This document shows positions 36,847 through 50,061 of a DNA stretch of 64,000 bases, one piece after another. Numbering within the stretch: the stretch's first letter is position 1; every line of letters begins with the position of its first letter. Made by a program: the position numbers and the translations under genes. Source of the DNA: Lytechinus variegatus (lineage: Eukaryota; Echinodermata; Echinoidea; Temnopleuroida; Toxopneustidae); NCBI RefSeq assembly GCF_018143015.1, contig NC_054746.1, forward strand, positions 21,466,464 to 21,530,463, written 5' to 3'. The notes under the pieces are model-generated. The model saw only the letters and a program-made list of their open reading frames with translations. It was not told the DNA's origin and did no database searches.

Positions 36847-39800
36847 CTCAATCTTATTGACCAGCTCCACATCCCACTTGTGTACCACAAAGTTAGTCAC
36901 ATGACCGCTCCCTTGGCTGCCGACACGCCCCACCCTCCCTGCTCGATGGATGTAGTCAGACATGAACGGAGGGAAATCAAAGTTTACCACATGCTGCACC
37001 TGTAAAAAATAAAGCGAATAATGAGAATGATAACAATAATATTAATGATAATTATGTCTATCATATCCAGTCATTTATAGCGTGCTGCTTAAAACAAAGT
37101 AATATGTACAGTAGATGCTAATAGATTATCATCCATAATAGGATCCATCAGACTCATCTTTAAAAAATATAAGCTTATTTCACCATGTCCTGAGGAATAC
37201 TATAATCAGTCGTAGTGCGGGGCATGCACAATGCTAAAATAATATAAAATGATACAGAGATGCAAAATAAATTTTGCATCTCTACCACCCTACTGAATAA
37301 GCTATCAGAAAATTGGTATACTAAAAGAAAAATTACTGCACAATGTGTCATGTTTATAAGATATTCTGTTCCCATGAGCAGTGATGTGTCTTGGGTGAAG
37401 ACTATATTAGACATCAGCTAAAAACTGTAAGCGGTCTACCTTCAGTATCAGTGTAAAGCGATGAAATTGTGTCCCTTTCAACAGCTGGAGCTATGAGCAT
37501 TACCACAGCTGAAAATTCATCCCTTCTAAATTTTGACACTAGTGGCTTCTACAGAATTTTTTTTTTTTTTATATATATATTTTTTTTTTTTGGGGGGCGG
37601 GCAACATGCCTAATTGTCCCCTCTCTCTAGGTACGTCACTGCCCTTGCGACTTATGATATGAAATGAATTTATACGACATACCTCTACTGTATCTACTCC
37701 TCTGGATGCAATATCAGAACAGACCAGGATGTTACTTTCACCTGCTTTGAAGGCCTTCATTATTCCACTACGAGACTGGATGAGAGATTTAAACACAGTG
37801 AAAAATGGATGAAGTTTTCATTTTCACAAAAGTATGTTTTCATATTGATTTGAAAAAGGGCAGTACTATAAAGTAAACAATTTTCCTAAGATTTGTTGAT
37901 TGTAAGAAAATAAAGGTGTTTATGTCCTTATTTGTACAAAAGTATTTTTTCATGTGAGTTTTGAAATAAGGATTGGATCAAATAGTCAAATACGCAGTTT
38001 TAATAAGATTCATATTTATTAAGATGTCTTCATTGAGTATTCTGGATTCCTTGCATCAATTACAATGTAGCTAGGAATAATTATGTTCAATAGTGACTAT
38101 GGAGATTGTGTATTAAGGTGACACTACTCTTTATTTACGGATATGGAAAGAGGATGTTCTTAGCTTCTAAATGATTTACAACGTGATTTGAAATCTCTCC
38201 AAATCCCATAGGAAATGTGAAAAGTCAGAAAGGGTAATTTCAAGAATGAAACAGAAAATGGATTTCAAAAAGAGTGAGATCAATGAAAGCATGCAGACTT
38301 TCATTCAATTTCTTGAATACTAAAAGGTTGTTGCATACTAAACATTACTATTAGCCAATAAGAAGGCATTGAAGAGATTGCTGGGTACAAGTTACACTAC
38401 TTCCTTTTCTGAAATTTGTAATTTCATTAACATCATATCACAGGTCAGCAAATGGAAGAACTTAACTCACAAACAGTGAGTTTGAGAAATGAAATGTTTA
38501 ATGATTCTCTACAAAACAAATCATTGCAGACTTATCACTTTCTGTTACTAAACAAAGTGTGGTCCAGTTAGATGTTGTAAAGTTTTATTTAGCCTCATAT
38601 CCAACAGAGAGTTGGATAAGTAACTGAGTGACTTGTTTTTGTTTATAAGTTTCAGTATCTTAAGGTCTTACTGATCAATTTGGTACCAATATTTCAAAAT
38701 GGCAACACATTGAGTTACATCCTTCTGCTTGTAAACCATCAATAGAACATTTTCTTTCTCTCTTTGTCAAATATAATTGAAACCCATACCTTGCCACCCA
38801 TTTTAGAATGTAATCTAAGAGCTGGAACGCCATTTTCAGTAAGAAAGTGAGCTAACCAATCACAGGTCGATGCTGTATTACAGAATACCATGGTACTGGA
38901 AACACGACTCTTCTGTTCTCTCTTTACTAGCTCAAGGATCTTGACTGTATGAAGGAGGATAATAAAATAATGTAATATATATAAAATATATATATATATA
39001 TTTTTTTAAAGAGAATATTAATTATAATGAAATGGAGAGGAAATATAAGAAAATGTCATAAAATAAACATTAAGTTTGGGAAATAATCATTAGACCATTT
39101 ACTCCCATGTGATATGGTCTACATTTTATTTTCCAAACTGTAAGTTGAATTATAAGGATGCATATCAAAGAAATAAATATTAATAGAAACTATAAAATAA
39201 ATACTAAATTAAATAGAAAAAAACTTAAATCAATGAAATATATGATTTCGTATCAGTATGAACATATTAAAAGGAATCGCACATGCAGCAAACCTTGTAA
39301 TAAGAGTAGTATGAGTGATGGTTAATAACTGCCTTAGTATGACATACAGGACCATACATGAAAGACATAACAATGATATTATAATAGCTGTAAATTAAAA
39401 TTTTTCTATACAATTCAAACAATTTTTGTCAAAACATTAATGAACACTATATAATTCAGAGGCAAAACTTCAATATAAAAAGCTCCTGAAATAAAAATAA
39501 AATACAAACTGAAGGGCAATTTAATTGAAATTCAAATAAGTTTACGAAAGATAAAGAAACAAACACAAAAACAAAAGTCAAAATTTGAAGAAAAAAAACA
39601 CATACATGTAGACTAAACACAAATTCAACCTCCATATCAAAATCAAAACGAATACTCAAAGACTCAAAATAAAAATGCAAAACACAAATCCTCAAATTTT
39701 GAATTTACATCAAACTCAAAACCTGAACACAAACCAAATCTCGAACTCAAACTTCAACCATAACTCATGCTAATGACGTACCTGCTTTATCCTGTGAGTG

Positions 39801-42800
39801 TAGCCTAAGAAACTTCTGATGAACATGAGGCATTATACGATGAAGATGAGGGCTAGAAATCACCTCAAGATTCTCAGGCTACAAGAAATAAAAGCCAAAC
39901 AGATTCCATGTTCACTCCATTTTCATTTCATTTCATTTTCATTCGTATTTCATTTTACTTCAAATCAATTTTCAATTCAGTTTTGTTCCTTCATTCATTC
40001 AGTATTGATTGAATTTTGATTGAATTTATTCTTCTTCATTTCAAACAAATTGACAAATTAAGTAGGAACAAAACAGAATATGAACAGAAATGAAAAAAGG
40101 GAACTCACTGGAAAGCTCCACTTGTTAATGTGAGTCCCCTGAAATAAATAACTGATTAAAATTTATCAAATACAGATAGGAATTCAAATAGTATTGATGG
40201 TATATGCATAAAACTTACTATCATAGGTAATTTGTCATTATACTATCTGCCATGGAAATCTCTATTTTACTACGTAATATCGTATGAGATTACGTGTATG
40301 AGAGAGCCCGTTACTGCGCATGCGTCAATTCGTTACTGCATGCAAATGGCGGATTGCTGAGCCCCATTTTTTCTCAGAATATTTCCTCCTTTATTGGCGG
40401 AATCCTCATCGTTTTAAACGATTTCTTTTTTGTTTATTCAACTAGTTTCGAAGTAGCCTCTGTCAAACACACTTTTGTAGACAGAAGGCCTTTTCATCAT
40501 GGAAAAATCTTCGCTTAAATCTGCTAATGACAAAACCACCACGAGTGGTACCTCAACCGCTTCCCAGGCCGCCACGAGCGGGGGACAGACAGCGTTGCAG
40601 CCTGCTACCCCTGCGGGGGAGCGGAGCCGGAAGTCTACCAAGCCGAAGCAGGCCCGCTCGAATGTGCAATGCCAACTTTGAGATAAATTGCATGAGGAAG
40701 GAGTTCATAAAACCTGCCATGAACCCTCGCTTTAGGCACCTTTGTAAGCCTACCACACCAGTCACTGTCTTGCTGTTTGGAAACTTGAGCAAACAAGTTA
40801 GAGAGCTCAACGAGGAACAGAAAGTTACTGCAGGGGTTATTAAGGGCCCCAATCGCAAACCCCAATCATCCCATCAGCATAACTATCACCCCTACAGTCG
40901 GGGATCAGGACGGGGTGCACACTCACAGTATGCTAAGGCTGGAAGGAAAAGAAGTGCAGCACCAGCCACTGCAACTCGTCCACCACCAGATAGTGAAGAT
41001 CTGCATTTTTTAGACCAACGACCCAGGTGGAAGGACCTACAGTCCCCACCTCACGACAACCCTCAGAGGAAGCAGAAACATCCTGCCCAAGTGCCACGTG
41101 CACACCACAAACAAGGTCACAGAACCAAGTAATTCCTGACGAGGTGAGAAATTACACATTTTCTTACCTTAGATCTACCTTTAGGCCCACTGTTGGAGGC
41201 CGACTGAAAAAATTTCATGAAAATTGGCTTGAAATCACCTCAGATCCTTCCATTCTAAATGCTGCGCAAGGATATAAAATTGAATTTGCGAAACCACCAC
41301 CTTCACGAAGTTATCCCCCTTTCACCTTCAAGTGTAGTGGAGAGGAAGAAAAAGCTTTGTCAAACGAGATACAAAAGCTTTAGGAGAAAGATGTTATTGA
41401 ACCCTGTCAAAGTGAGAAAGGGGAATATGTATCAAATATCTTCTCTAGGCCAAAAAAGAATGGTGGTCTTCGTCTTATTCTAGACCTATCAGATCTTAAC
41501 AAGTATCTACCTTACCAGCATTTTAAGATGGAAAATATTTATACTGCGGTGCAACTTATCACGCAAAATTCTTTTCTTTCTTCAGTCGACCTCCAAGACG
41601 CCTATTATTCAGTCCCTATTCATAAAGATCATAGGAAGTACCTAAAATTCCTCTGGCAAGGCCAATTTTGGCAATTCAAAGCTTTGCCAAACAGGCTATG
41701 TTAGCCCCTAGATTGTTCACAAAATTACTCAAACCATTGTTGGCTGATTTGAGGAAACAAGGACATGTGGTTGTGAGCTACCTAGATGATCTTCTCATTA
41801 TTGCTGACTCAAAGCAGGATAATGAGAAAGCCCTAGAGGCTGTTGTTGAAAGTTTCTCAAAACTTGGTTTCTTAATCAATCCAGAAAAGTCTGTATTCAC
41901 TCCGGTGACAGAAATCACTTTCTTAGGCTTCGTTCTCAACACAGAGAAAATGATAATGACCTTGCCAGAGGAAAAGGCCCAAGACATTATTAGCTTGTGC
42001 TTTGAATTGCTACATACTTCCAATCCTTCCATAAGACACGTAGCCAAAGTTATTGGGAAAATCGTTGCTGCTCTACCTGCCACGAGATATGGTCCACTAT
42101 TTTACAGGGCACTGGAAAATGACAAGATTGTCTCATTAAAAATGAATAGGGGTCATTTTGTTAGAAAGATGACTTTGTCACCAGAAGCCAAGATAGAATT
42201 GTGGTGGTGGATAGACAATGTGCGATTAACCTTCTCACCTCTGAGACGGTCCACACCACAACATGAATTTCGTACCGATGCCAGTGGTATCGGTTGGGGG
42301 GCCACAGATCTACAATCTAATACTGGTGGCAGATGAAACAGCATCGAACTTTTATATGCCCAGAATAATAGAATAAACTATAAATAATAGAATAAACTAT
42401 CCAGCTCTGCTGGGACTCAAATCTCTGTGCTCAGAGTTATGCAATACACATATTTTGGTGCGTGTAGACAATGTCACAGCAGTGTCCTATATCAATTCCA
42501 TGGGTGGCACTAAATCAAATGAGTGTAATAAGGCCGCAAGAGATTTGTGGATGTGGTGCAGAGAAAGGGATATCTGGGTCACAGCAGCCTACCTCCCTGG
42601 AAAACTCAATACCCAAGCTGATAAAATGTCAAGATCCTTTAATGACAGAACAGAATGGATGCTAAATAACGATAAATTCCTTCAAATTGTGCATCATTTT
42701 GGTTTGCCCAAAAGTGATCTGTTTGCTTCTAGACTCAACAAACAGTTAGAGAATTATGTTTCATGGTTGCCTGATCCAGAAGCAGTAGCAGTAGATGCTT

Positions 42801-45800
42801 TCACCCTCAATTGGAAGGGGCTGGATTTCTATGCTTTTCCACCCTTTTGTCTTGTTGCTACATGCCTCCAAAAAATAAATGAGGACAATGCATCGGGCAT
42901 TTTAGTAGTCCCAAATTGGCCCACTCAAGCATGGTTCCCCCTCTTCAAGAAAATGATAGTTGGGAAACCCATGTTCCTCTCAAGAAGTGAATCACTACTT
43001 ACACAACCTATTACTAATGAACCTTTACATTCTCGCCTTGATCTTGTCTGTTGCAGGTTATCACCAAACCCTTTGAAAATAAAGGCCTAAAACCTGGAAC
43101 TGTAAAGATTATTATTTCTTCATGGCGCAAGTCAACAAAGAAACAATATGCAATATACATGAAGAAGTGGAAAAGTTTCTGTGAAACATTAAGCTCGGAT
43201 CATTTGAATGCAGACGTGACTGTTGTGTTAGACTTCTTGAGCAAACTTTATTACAAGGACAATGCTGGATATAATGTTTTGAACTGTGCACGGAGTGCTC
43301 TATCTTCCTTTCTTAATTTACTGGACACCCCTTATTCAGTTGGAACTCACCCGCTCATCAAGCGTTTCATGAGAGGCGTGTTTCATCTTCGTCCTCCCAC
43401 AGCAAGATATAAAGAGATTTGGGATGTCAGCCATGTCCTTAATTACCTACATTCTCTTTCACCAGCGAGTTCATTGACTCTTAAAATGTTAACGCTGAAA
43501 CTATGTATGATTATTGCGCTGACCTCTGCGCAACGTGTTCAAACACTTCACCTCATGAAACTGGATAAAATGAGTTTGTCTAATAGCGCAGTCTCTTTCC
43601 ACTTTGAGAAACTGTTCAAACAGTCAAAACCAGGTAATTTAGATACATCTGTAACCCTGGAAGCTTATCCCCAAGATAAGAGACTTTGTGTTGTAAGATA
43701 CTTAAAGTACTACTTGAAGCTGACTAGACCAATCAGAAAAAATGAACAGAGATTGTTCATCAGTTTTAAGAAGCCACACAAAAGGGTTTCTGCTCAGACA
43801 ATTTCCAGATGGTTAAAATATGTACTGAGTTCAGCAGGCATTGATACAGTCAAGTACAAGGCCCACTCTACTAGAGCGGCTTCAACGTCGGCAGCAAAGA
43901 ACAATGACTTGCCAGTATCAGCTATACTAAGCCAAGCAGGCTGGTCAAATGAAAGGACTTTCAATAATTTCTATGATAAACCAGTGGATAGTGGAAGGAC
44001 TTTCTCTCAGGCCATCCTAAGCCAGTAGTCTACAAGATAGTCCTGCTTTATTCCTTAAGGGTGGTATGTGTCATGAATATGACTCCTGGTTTACTAGAAG
44101 GCGACAGTGTTGCTTTAAAATCTCATACGATATTACGTAGTAAAATATGAAAATTAAACGAGAACTTACCGTTTGAAGTTTAATTGATATTTTATTAGTA
44201 ATAAGAGGAGGAGATTACGTCCCTCCTCACCCTCCCATGTACTTCAAACGCTAAATCAGTTCTCGAAAAATTTATACACAATCGCCTTCTACTCTACGAA
44301 AATTGACGCATGCGCAGTAACGGGCTCTCTCATACACGTAATCTCCTCCTCTTATTACTAATAAAATATCAATTAAACTTCAAACGGTAAGTTCTCGTTT
44401 AATTTTCATATTTTGATTGGCTGTTGAGTCTTTTTACCATGAAGCTGTCATTGATAGCAAAGTTATTGTAATATTTAGTTACCGGTATATGCCTCACATA
44501 CCTGGGGGCTGTCTCATAAAGCTGTTTGTAAGTTAAGAGCGACTTTAACCCTAAATAGACTGGGCTATTTCGACGCCTAAGAAGACTGGGGGGGGGCTGA
44601 TTCAGCCCCCCCCTTATGATCTCGGCCGTCGATCGCGCGATCGCGACGAAAATTGGCACACGCATTACCCATGGCATTATCTACAAAACTATAACATCAA
44701 ATTCTGCAAAAAATCTCATGTCTCATTAATTATGCTAATTTATGCGTAAAATCATAAGTTTGCTCTAATTAAATAAATAATGCCCCTGAAATGCTAATTT
44801 TTGTTTCACATACTCTAGATAGGCATCTGATCAACTTGATTTTAAAAAAATTTCAAAATCACATTTATTTTCTTATGTATTCTATTGTTTTCTAAATTTC
44901 TTATGTATTTCCTTGTTTTTCGACTTTTTGTTTTTTATTGTTTTTTCAATGGAAATTGTCGGGGACTTTATTTTGACCATAAACAAGATAAAATTAATTG
45001 ATTTTAAGCAGTAAAAGGAAAAATAATGATACATTTATGAATTTTGGCTAAGAACACTATTTGCATTGGATTTGTACACAAATTCACGTTTTTGAGTAAT
45101 TTTGGGTCTGCATGCACTTACGAAATGTTGCGTAATTTTGGAACCACATACCCGGGGGTCACAATTTTGGTCTCAAAAGTTGCGCGAGACTTGAAAGTAA
45201 AAAGTCAGCGAGCGACGCGGTCAAAAAATTTCGCGCGGCGGATTTATCGCGAAAAATGTCGAGGGGGGGGCTAACCCTAACCCAGTCTTTTTAGGGTTAA
45301 GAACGACTGGTGATCCTTTCTTACGTGCTAAACCATCGCCAATGGTGTATACCATTTACTAAAAGAAAGGATCACCAGTCGTTCTTAAAGTCGCTCTTAT
45401 CTTACGAACAGCTTTATGAAACACCCACCCGGTTACATAAACAAGCCATTTGTATGAAAGGAACCTGTGAATAAAGACCATCTGCATTAAAAGACCACAT
45501 TACTGGGGTGAGTTTCATAAAGAATTTACAATCATGGTGACTTTGCCATTATAGCATTTACCATGAAAACAGATGTCAGCAGCCAATCAAAATTGAGGTT
45601 TGCATTGGGGTTTTCATGACGGCAACAGTTACCACAATTGTAAGTTCTTTATGAAACGAGTCCCTAGGCACAGTAACATAAAGCTTTAATAGAGATTGAC
45701 TGTGAGGGCTGATTTCTATGATTAATTGCATTGATTATTAAAGATCAATTACTAATATTTATGTTACGGGGTCCCATTGACATTGCGAGGTCTTAATACG

Positions 45801-48800
45801 CAGGTTTCAATGTAAGGGCATCAGCAACTCACTGGGATGATGTCAGCAAGGATGTTTGTAGCTTTCCTTGGCATGGTTGCTCCTACCATTGTCAGCTGGG
45901 CTTCACCTGGGGCTGTTACTTTACATGCCTTTCCTTCTCCAATCTGAAAGGGGGAGGGGGTTTAATACAAATCAATTATTAACAACCAATTTTATGTTAA
46001 AGCATTGACAATGCTTAAATGGGGGGGGGGTGCTGGGAGGCCTTCATCTATAATTTTGGCGGCTGCATCGCGGCTGGTGGTATTTTGGATTCTCACTTAG
46101 TGACTGGTCATCTGAAGAACTAAAAAGATTTGAATTCAATTCATGATGGTTTATAACAAAATATTGATAGCATGACCTTTGACTCTTGACCACACAACTC
46201 TGTTCTCTGAACTACTGTATATTTCAGGATTGTAATTAATGCATTTTGATGAAAGACTAATGCAATAATGCTACTCAGTCAGTTTTGGCTCATTGAACCA
46301 AAAAATGCTCTTTCACTTATTGTAAATCTTGTACCAATTCATTCATGTTTATTCACTTTGTGAATGGTATAGAATCACAAATGGAAAAATAAATCTCAAC
46401 TAATAACAATACAAATAACAAGAGACTGTATTATATCTGCCCATTCCCCATTCTCCATACATAAACCAGATTTAAAAGTCATTTCATACTTACATTAATC
46501 CGTTTTAAAATCTTGAGGGTTTGTTGAATAAAGCTATCATCAAGCATAGTGTCCGATTCATCTATTACCACATGAGATACACAGTTCAAGTTGCCATAAC
46601 CTGATGAAAATATAAGATAATGATATCAAGCTGGAGTAGTATTACCAGCACCTGGAAACAGATGCATTAAGCCATCTCTCTTCTTATTCTTCTCCTCCTT
46701 TTATTTCTTTCCTTCCTCACTCCCTCTTCCTCCTTCCCCCTCTCCTCCTCCTCCTTCTTCTTCTTCCTCCTCCTCCCTTTTCCCTCCTCCTCCTCCTCCC
46801 TTTTCCCTCCTCCTCTTCTCCTCTCTCTCCTTCTTTTTCTTCTCCTCCTTAAGTTCCACTTGATTCTTTGTGAAAAAACCCCAGGTTATGTTTACATTGT
46901 TACCTTGTCTCACAGCATTTATAATGGGTCCAGGTGTTGAAATGACAATGTCAGTGGATGAACTCAGTCTTTTTTCCAGGTTTTTCTGAAAGAAAAAAAA
47001 AATCTTAATGTCTAAATCTATGATGTCGCATTTAATAAATTAGATACGTATTTGCATTCAATTTCCAGCATGCTTTCTGTTCGATTTAACTCTTTATTAC
47101 CCCCCCCCCCACACACACACAATAATAGGAAGATGAGAAGAAAGAATAAGAGGAAAGGAAAAAGAAAGAAGAGTGGGAAGAGGAAAGGGAAGAGTAAGAG
47201 GGAAAAGAAGAGAAAAGCAGGAGGAATATGAAGAGAAAGAGTTAGAGGAAGAGGAAAGTAAAAATGAAGAGGAAGACAATATGGCAGAGGAAGAAGAAAT
47301 GTAAAAGAAAAGGAAAGGGAATAGGAGCAGGAAAAACAGAAGAAAAACTGCTGTAAATCTGTCACTCCATTTATATATTGTGTAATATGAATACATAATG
47401 AAGTAGACACCTACCAAGCTTGTCTCCCCGTCAAAGTATTGAACTGATAAACCAGTAGACTCGGCAAGAATCTTACAAACCTCCTGAAAACACGATAAAA
47501 AAAAAGGATATCCAAATAATACATTTCTGATAAATTTGAAAGCTACCATATAACAGACATTTCAAATAAGGGACTCTCTTTGTTGACTATAATATAACAA
47601 TTCAGCTTTGCAATGCAATATCCAAATATATTTAAAAACATAAAGAGTGTATACATCTTTGATTATATCACAAGAGAACCAGCTCAAATGAGATCAGGGA
47701 AAACTTACACGTGAGGTTTGGGGTGAATTCATCCCCGAAAAGCCCTACAGAGCGCTGGAAAACTAATAAAGCGCCCCTGAAATGCCCATAGGATCTAATA
47801 TAAAATGGTATTACAATGTAGTATGGGCTAAAAATGTAGACCCAGAATTTATTTTTTCCATGATTGAGATCCTTACCCAAACCTGATAGGAAAGTTCACC
47901 GATGATCGCTTGCATTGATCACAATGTGCTATCAGTTTTTCTCAAATCAACAGTGCAATCATTCACAAAGCATCGTGTTCCATGGCCCAATGAGACCCTT
48001 ACCAGAACCTGATGGACAAGTTCACCGACAGGCAAAAGCACCACACTCCTAGGCAGACCAGTCTCCGCAGCTGTAGATGTGCCTGTCAATTTTGATTCAT
48101 CAAGCAACCTCTGTATCAACGGAAGTAGGTAAGTCAAGGTCTTCCCGCTACCAGTCTCTGCAGCACACAGAGTGTTCTTTCCCTGCAGGATACTAGGTAT
48201 TGCAGACAACTGCAAGTGTATAGGGGAAGAAAGGGAGAATGAAATATAAATCTAAGATCCAAGCAATTCTTAACTTAATGAGAATTAGCACCTTGGGCAC
48301 TCTACGGATTTGTTATGAGCATTCGGTTGACAGGAACTATGTCAATACACATTGGATCCAAATCTATCATGATGTGGGAATGAATACCGGTAATCATCAT
48401 ATTAGACTTTCTTTTATAATCATTGCTGACTACAACTATTATGCTTTCGCTTTTTATAGGTAGTTCATTTGTTTCAATTGAACAATACCTGTATATTTGT
48501 AGGTGTACTGATATCCATAAAATCTAATCCTCTAATGACAGAAGGATCCAGTTTCAGGTCTTGAAAAGTTTTGGGTTTCTTATCCGCAGTCTCTGCTTCA
48601 TTTTCTTGTGTCTTGGTGATCGATGGATTCTGAAAAAGACAGCAATGAATATAGAAATTAAAGAAAGCAAGAATAAGGGGCAGAGAGAGGGAGAAAAGGA
48701 AGGGAGACAGAGAGAGAGAGAGTGTCATACATAATACATTATAGAATGTGATTACCGAAAGATGATTTTAACTTGAAGTTACTCTTCAATATGTATGGTG

Positions 48801-49944
48801 TTCATCTTAAAATCATATTGGTTATTAAAAAAAAATCTATGAAGACAGAGAGACAGCAAAGACAGCAGAGAAGCCCGCCACAAGTAAGTCAAAGACCAAT
48901 GCTGTATCAGATTTTTTGGCAGGGAACATTGACGTGGCATGAGCTTGCCTGACATTTGATGTAAATGTGGACATAAGAAGGAGATATTCAGAGACGAATG
49001 AGAGCCCCTGAGAAGGAAATTTCACATCCAATACCTTGTAAGGGGAAATTGAAAAGCACTGAATTTTCACTAGATGCTTGAGTAGCCAATATAATTTCTG
49101 CTGCAAGAAGAAGGCTTTCACTTACCCCTTTGTAGGCTAGAATGTTAAAGTAATCCCCCCTGGATTTACTGGACTTCCAACCCTGAGATGCAAGCTTGGG
49201 AGGAGAGAGCTTCTGGTAGGTCTGGTTAAGATAGTGGTTGTGCTCCTTTCTCTTGGATGAGATGATCTCTGTACCAGGCCTAGCAGTGAAGATCCTACCC
49301 TTCCACTTGATTGGACCTTTCTTTTGGCTCTTTTGAATGGTCTGGACTTTCTTCTGTAAGGCCTTGGGGATCCTGATAACTGGGATGTCAGGACTTGGCC
49401 TTGTGCTCTGCGGTTGGAAGAAAAGAATACATCGGTTCAGAAGCATATTTTCATGCATACTTCTGTATAGCCCAAAATGTTGACATTGATTCTTATTTGC
49501 TCTTACGTATATTTGGACGAGGGGTAGATGATGAAAGGGGTGGTGGGATGGTTTGAGGATGCAATTGTAATAAGAGAGATGCTGCTTTTATGACTCCCCT
49601 TTTTACCTTCTGATCCCAAAGTCAAACCTCACAAATGAATAATTATACATGGTGCTTCATTTTGTTTTTATCAAATACCAAGCTGATGTCAGCAGGGATT
49701 TTCCCTAAAATTTCTGATAATTTTGTTGATTAAAAAAATCTTACAACATACACCTATGTTTAGGTACAAAACAATAAATAATTCTAATGACTTTGAGACA
49801 ATATCCTTCACAGTTCAATTTTCTTAATTGTATATTCAAGATGGGTGGTGTTTTTTTAATACTCACCATGAAACTGATTGGGTAATATCTTGTGTAGCAC
49901 ATTAGTTTATGAAATCTCAGAGTACATCTAGCACATATCTCCAT
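36847..49944 (-). CDS. DDX28: DDX28, mitochondrial DEAD-box RNA helicase (12 exons, C-terminus not found)
   Basis: Minus-strand exons in order: 49867-49944 (ATG), 49126-49407, 48489-48629, 48003-48209, 47415-47483, 46904-46985, 46494-46600, 45833-45943, 39782-39878, 38790-38944, 37683-37775, 36847-36999. All junctions are GT-AG and in frame, giving 525 residues (human about 540). The N-terminus is basic, as for mitochondrial import. [11 protein letters not shown] and LASQGWKS match the DDX28 N-terminal region. Motifs: Q-motif PTNIQ; Walker [10 protein letters not shown] (about 183-191); STPG; motif II DESD (about 300-303); GAT as motif [22 protein letters not shown]. Family role: assembly of the mitoribosomal large subunit in RNA granules. 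Human DDX28 has DEAD and, as I recall, no introns. The last exon (about 15-40 residues) was not located below 36847. Intron 8 (39879-45832) carries the DIRS fossil. Confidence 0.95.
40262..44414 (+). mobile_element. DIRS-type tyrosine-recombinase retroelement (fossil)
   Basis: Order on the plus strand: gag-like basic/Pro-rich part (about 40.5-41.1 kb), reverse transcriptase and RNase H part (about 41.1-43.0 kb; polymerase signature YLDD), tyrosine recombinase part (about 43.05-44.03 kb). Ends are inverted, not direct: the left end near 40282-40330 is repeated inverted at about 44294-44345. A complementary block (TACGTAATATCGTATGAGA and its inverse near 44118) and a right fold-back (44146-44219 with 44339-44414) complete the layout known for DIRS. 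No integrase and no LTRs. It looks broken, with about two or three breaks in the front half, while the recombinase part is long and open, so it is probably fairly young. It lies antisense in DDX28 intron 8. Confidence 0.88.
44504..45430. mobile_element. Short palindromic MITE, copy C (split)
   Basis: Same family as 8769-8940 and 26266-26450: GGGGGCTGTCTCATAAAGC at the left and CAGCTTTATGAAACACCC at the right. It is interrupted by the TTAA-flanked element 44549-45296. Joining 44504-44548 to 45301-45430 gives a ~175-bp palindrome matching copy B. Confidence 0.85.
44549..45296. mobile_element. TTAA-flanked element family C
   Basis: TIRs CCCTAAATAGACTGGG and CCCAGTCTTTTTAGGG are each flanked by TTAA (44545-44548 and 45297-45300). 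748 bp, no coding frame. GATCGCGCGATCG and CG-rich phrases lie near both ends. The uninterrupted target (GACTTTAAGAACGA) is preserved in MITE copy B, which proves insertion at a single TTAA. piggyBac/Kolobok-type by target site. Confidence 0.85.
45503..45665. mobile_element. Short fold-back MITE (second family)
   Basis: GGGGTGAGTTTCATAAAGAA at the left is inverted as TTCTTTATGAAACGAGTCCC at the right. Inner arms contain TTACAAT and CATGGTGACT-like phrases. About 160 bp, in DDX28 intron 8, just upstream of exon 8. Confidence 0.7.
46678..46858. repeat. Pyrimidine tract (plus strand) in DDX28 intron 6
   Basis: An almost uninterrupted run of C and T with CCTCCTCCTCC modules, which is purine in the DDX28 transcript. 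It lies downstream of exon 6 in the gene's sense, opposite in composition to the tract at 47125-47345. Confidence 0.9.
47125..47345. repeat. Purine tract (plus strand) in DDX28 intron 5
   Basis: A long run of A and G (GAAGAGGAAAGGGAAGAG-like modules), which is pyrimidine in the DDX28 transcript. It lies upstream of exon 6 in the gene's sense. Frames across it on the minus strand are low-complexity artefacts. Confidence 0.9.
47688..47870. repeat. Dispersed repeat family B, copy 2
   Basis: Diverged copy of 20905-21085: GATCAGGGAAAACTTACACG, GAGCGCTGGAAAACTAATAA, GCGCCCCTGAAATG. In DDX28 intron 4. Confidence 0.5.
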
Positions 49945-50061
49945 GATGCCAATTCCTGGAAAGAAGAACAAGAATTGTTGCATTGTTTATTATACAGAGA
50001 GATTTTGGAAGAAAAAAATCAAATTTTGCTTAATTTCTGTTTTTATCCCCACACCAATATA

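Noticed and set aside
45270-45300. Telomere-like CTAACCCTAACCC
   Set aside because: Only two units, formed by the end of the TTAA element and its TIR; no array.
47018-47549. Minus-strand frames of 130 and 150 residues in DDX28 intron 5
   Set aside because: Low-complexity translation of the purine/pyrimidine tract, with the true exon 5 (47415-47483) embedded in one of them.
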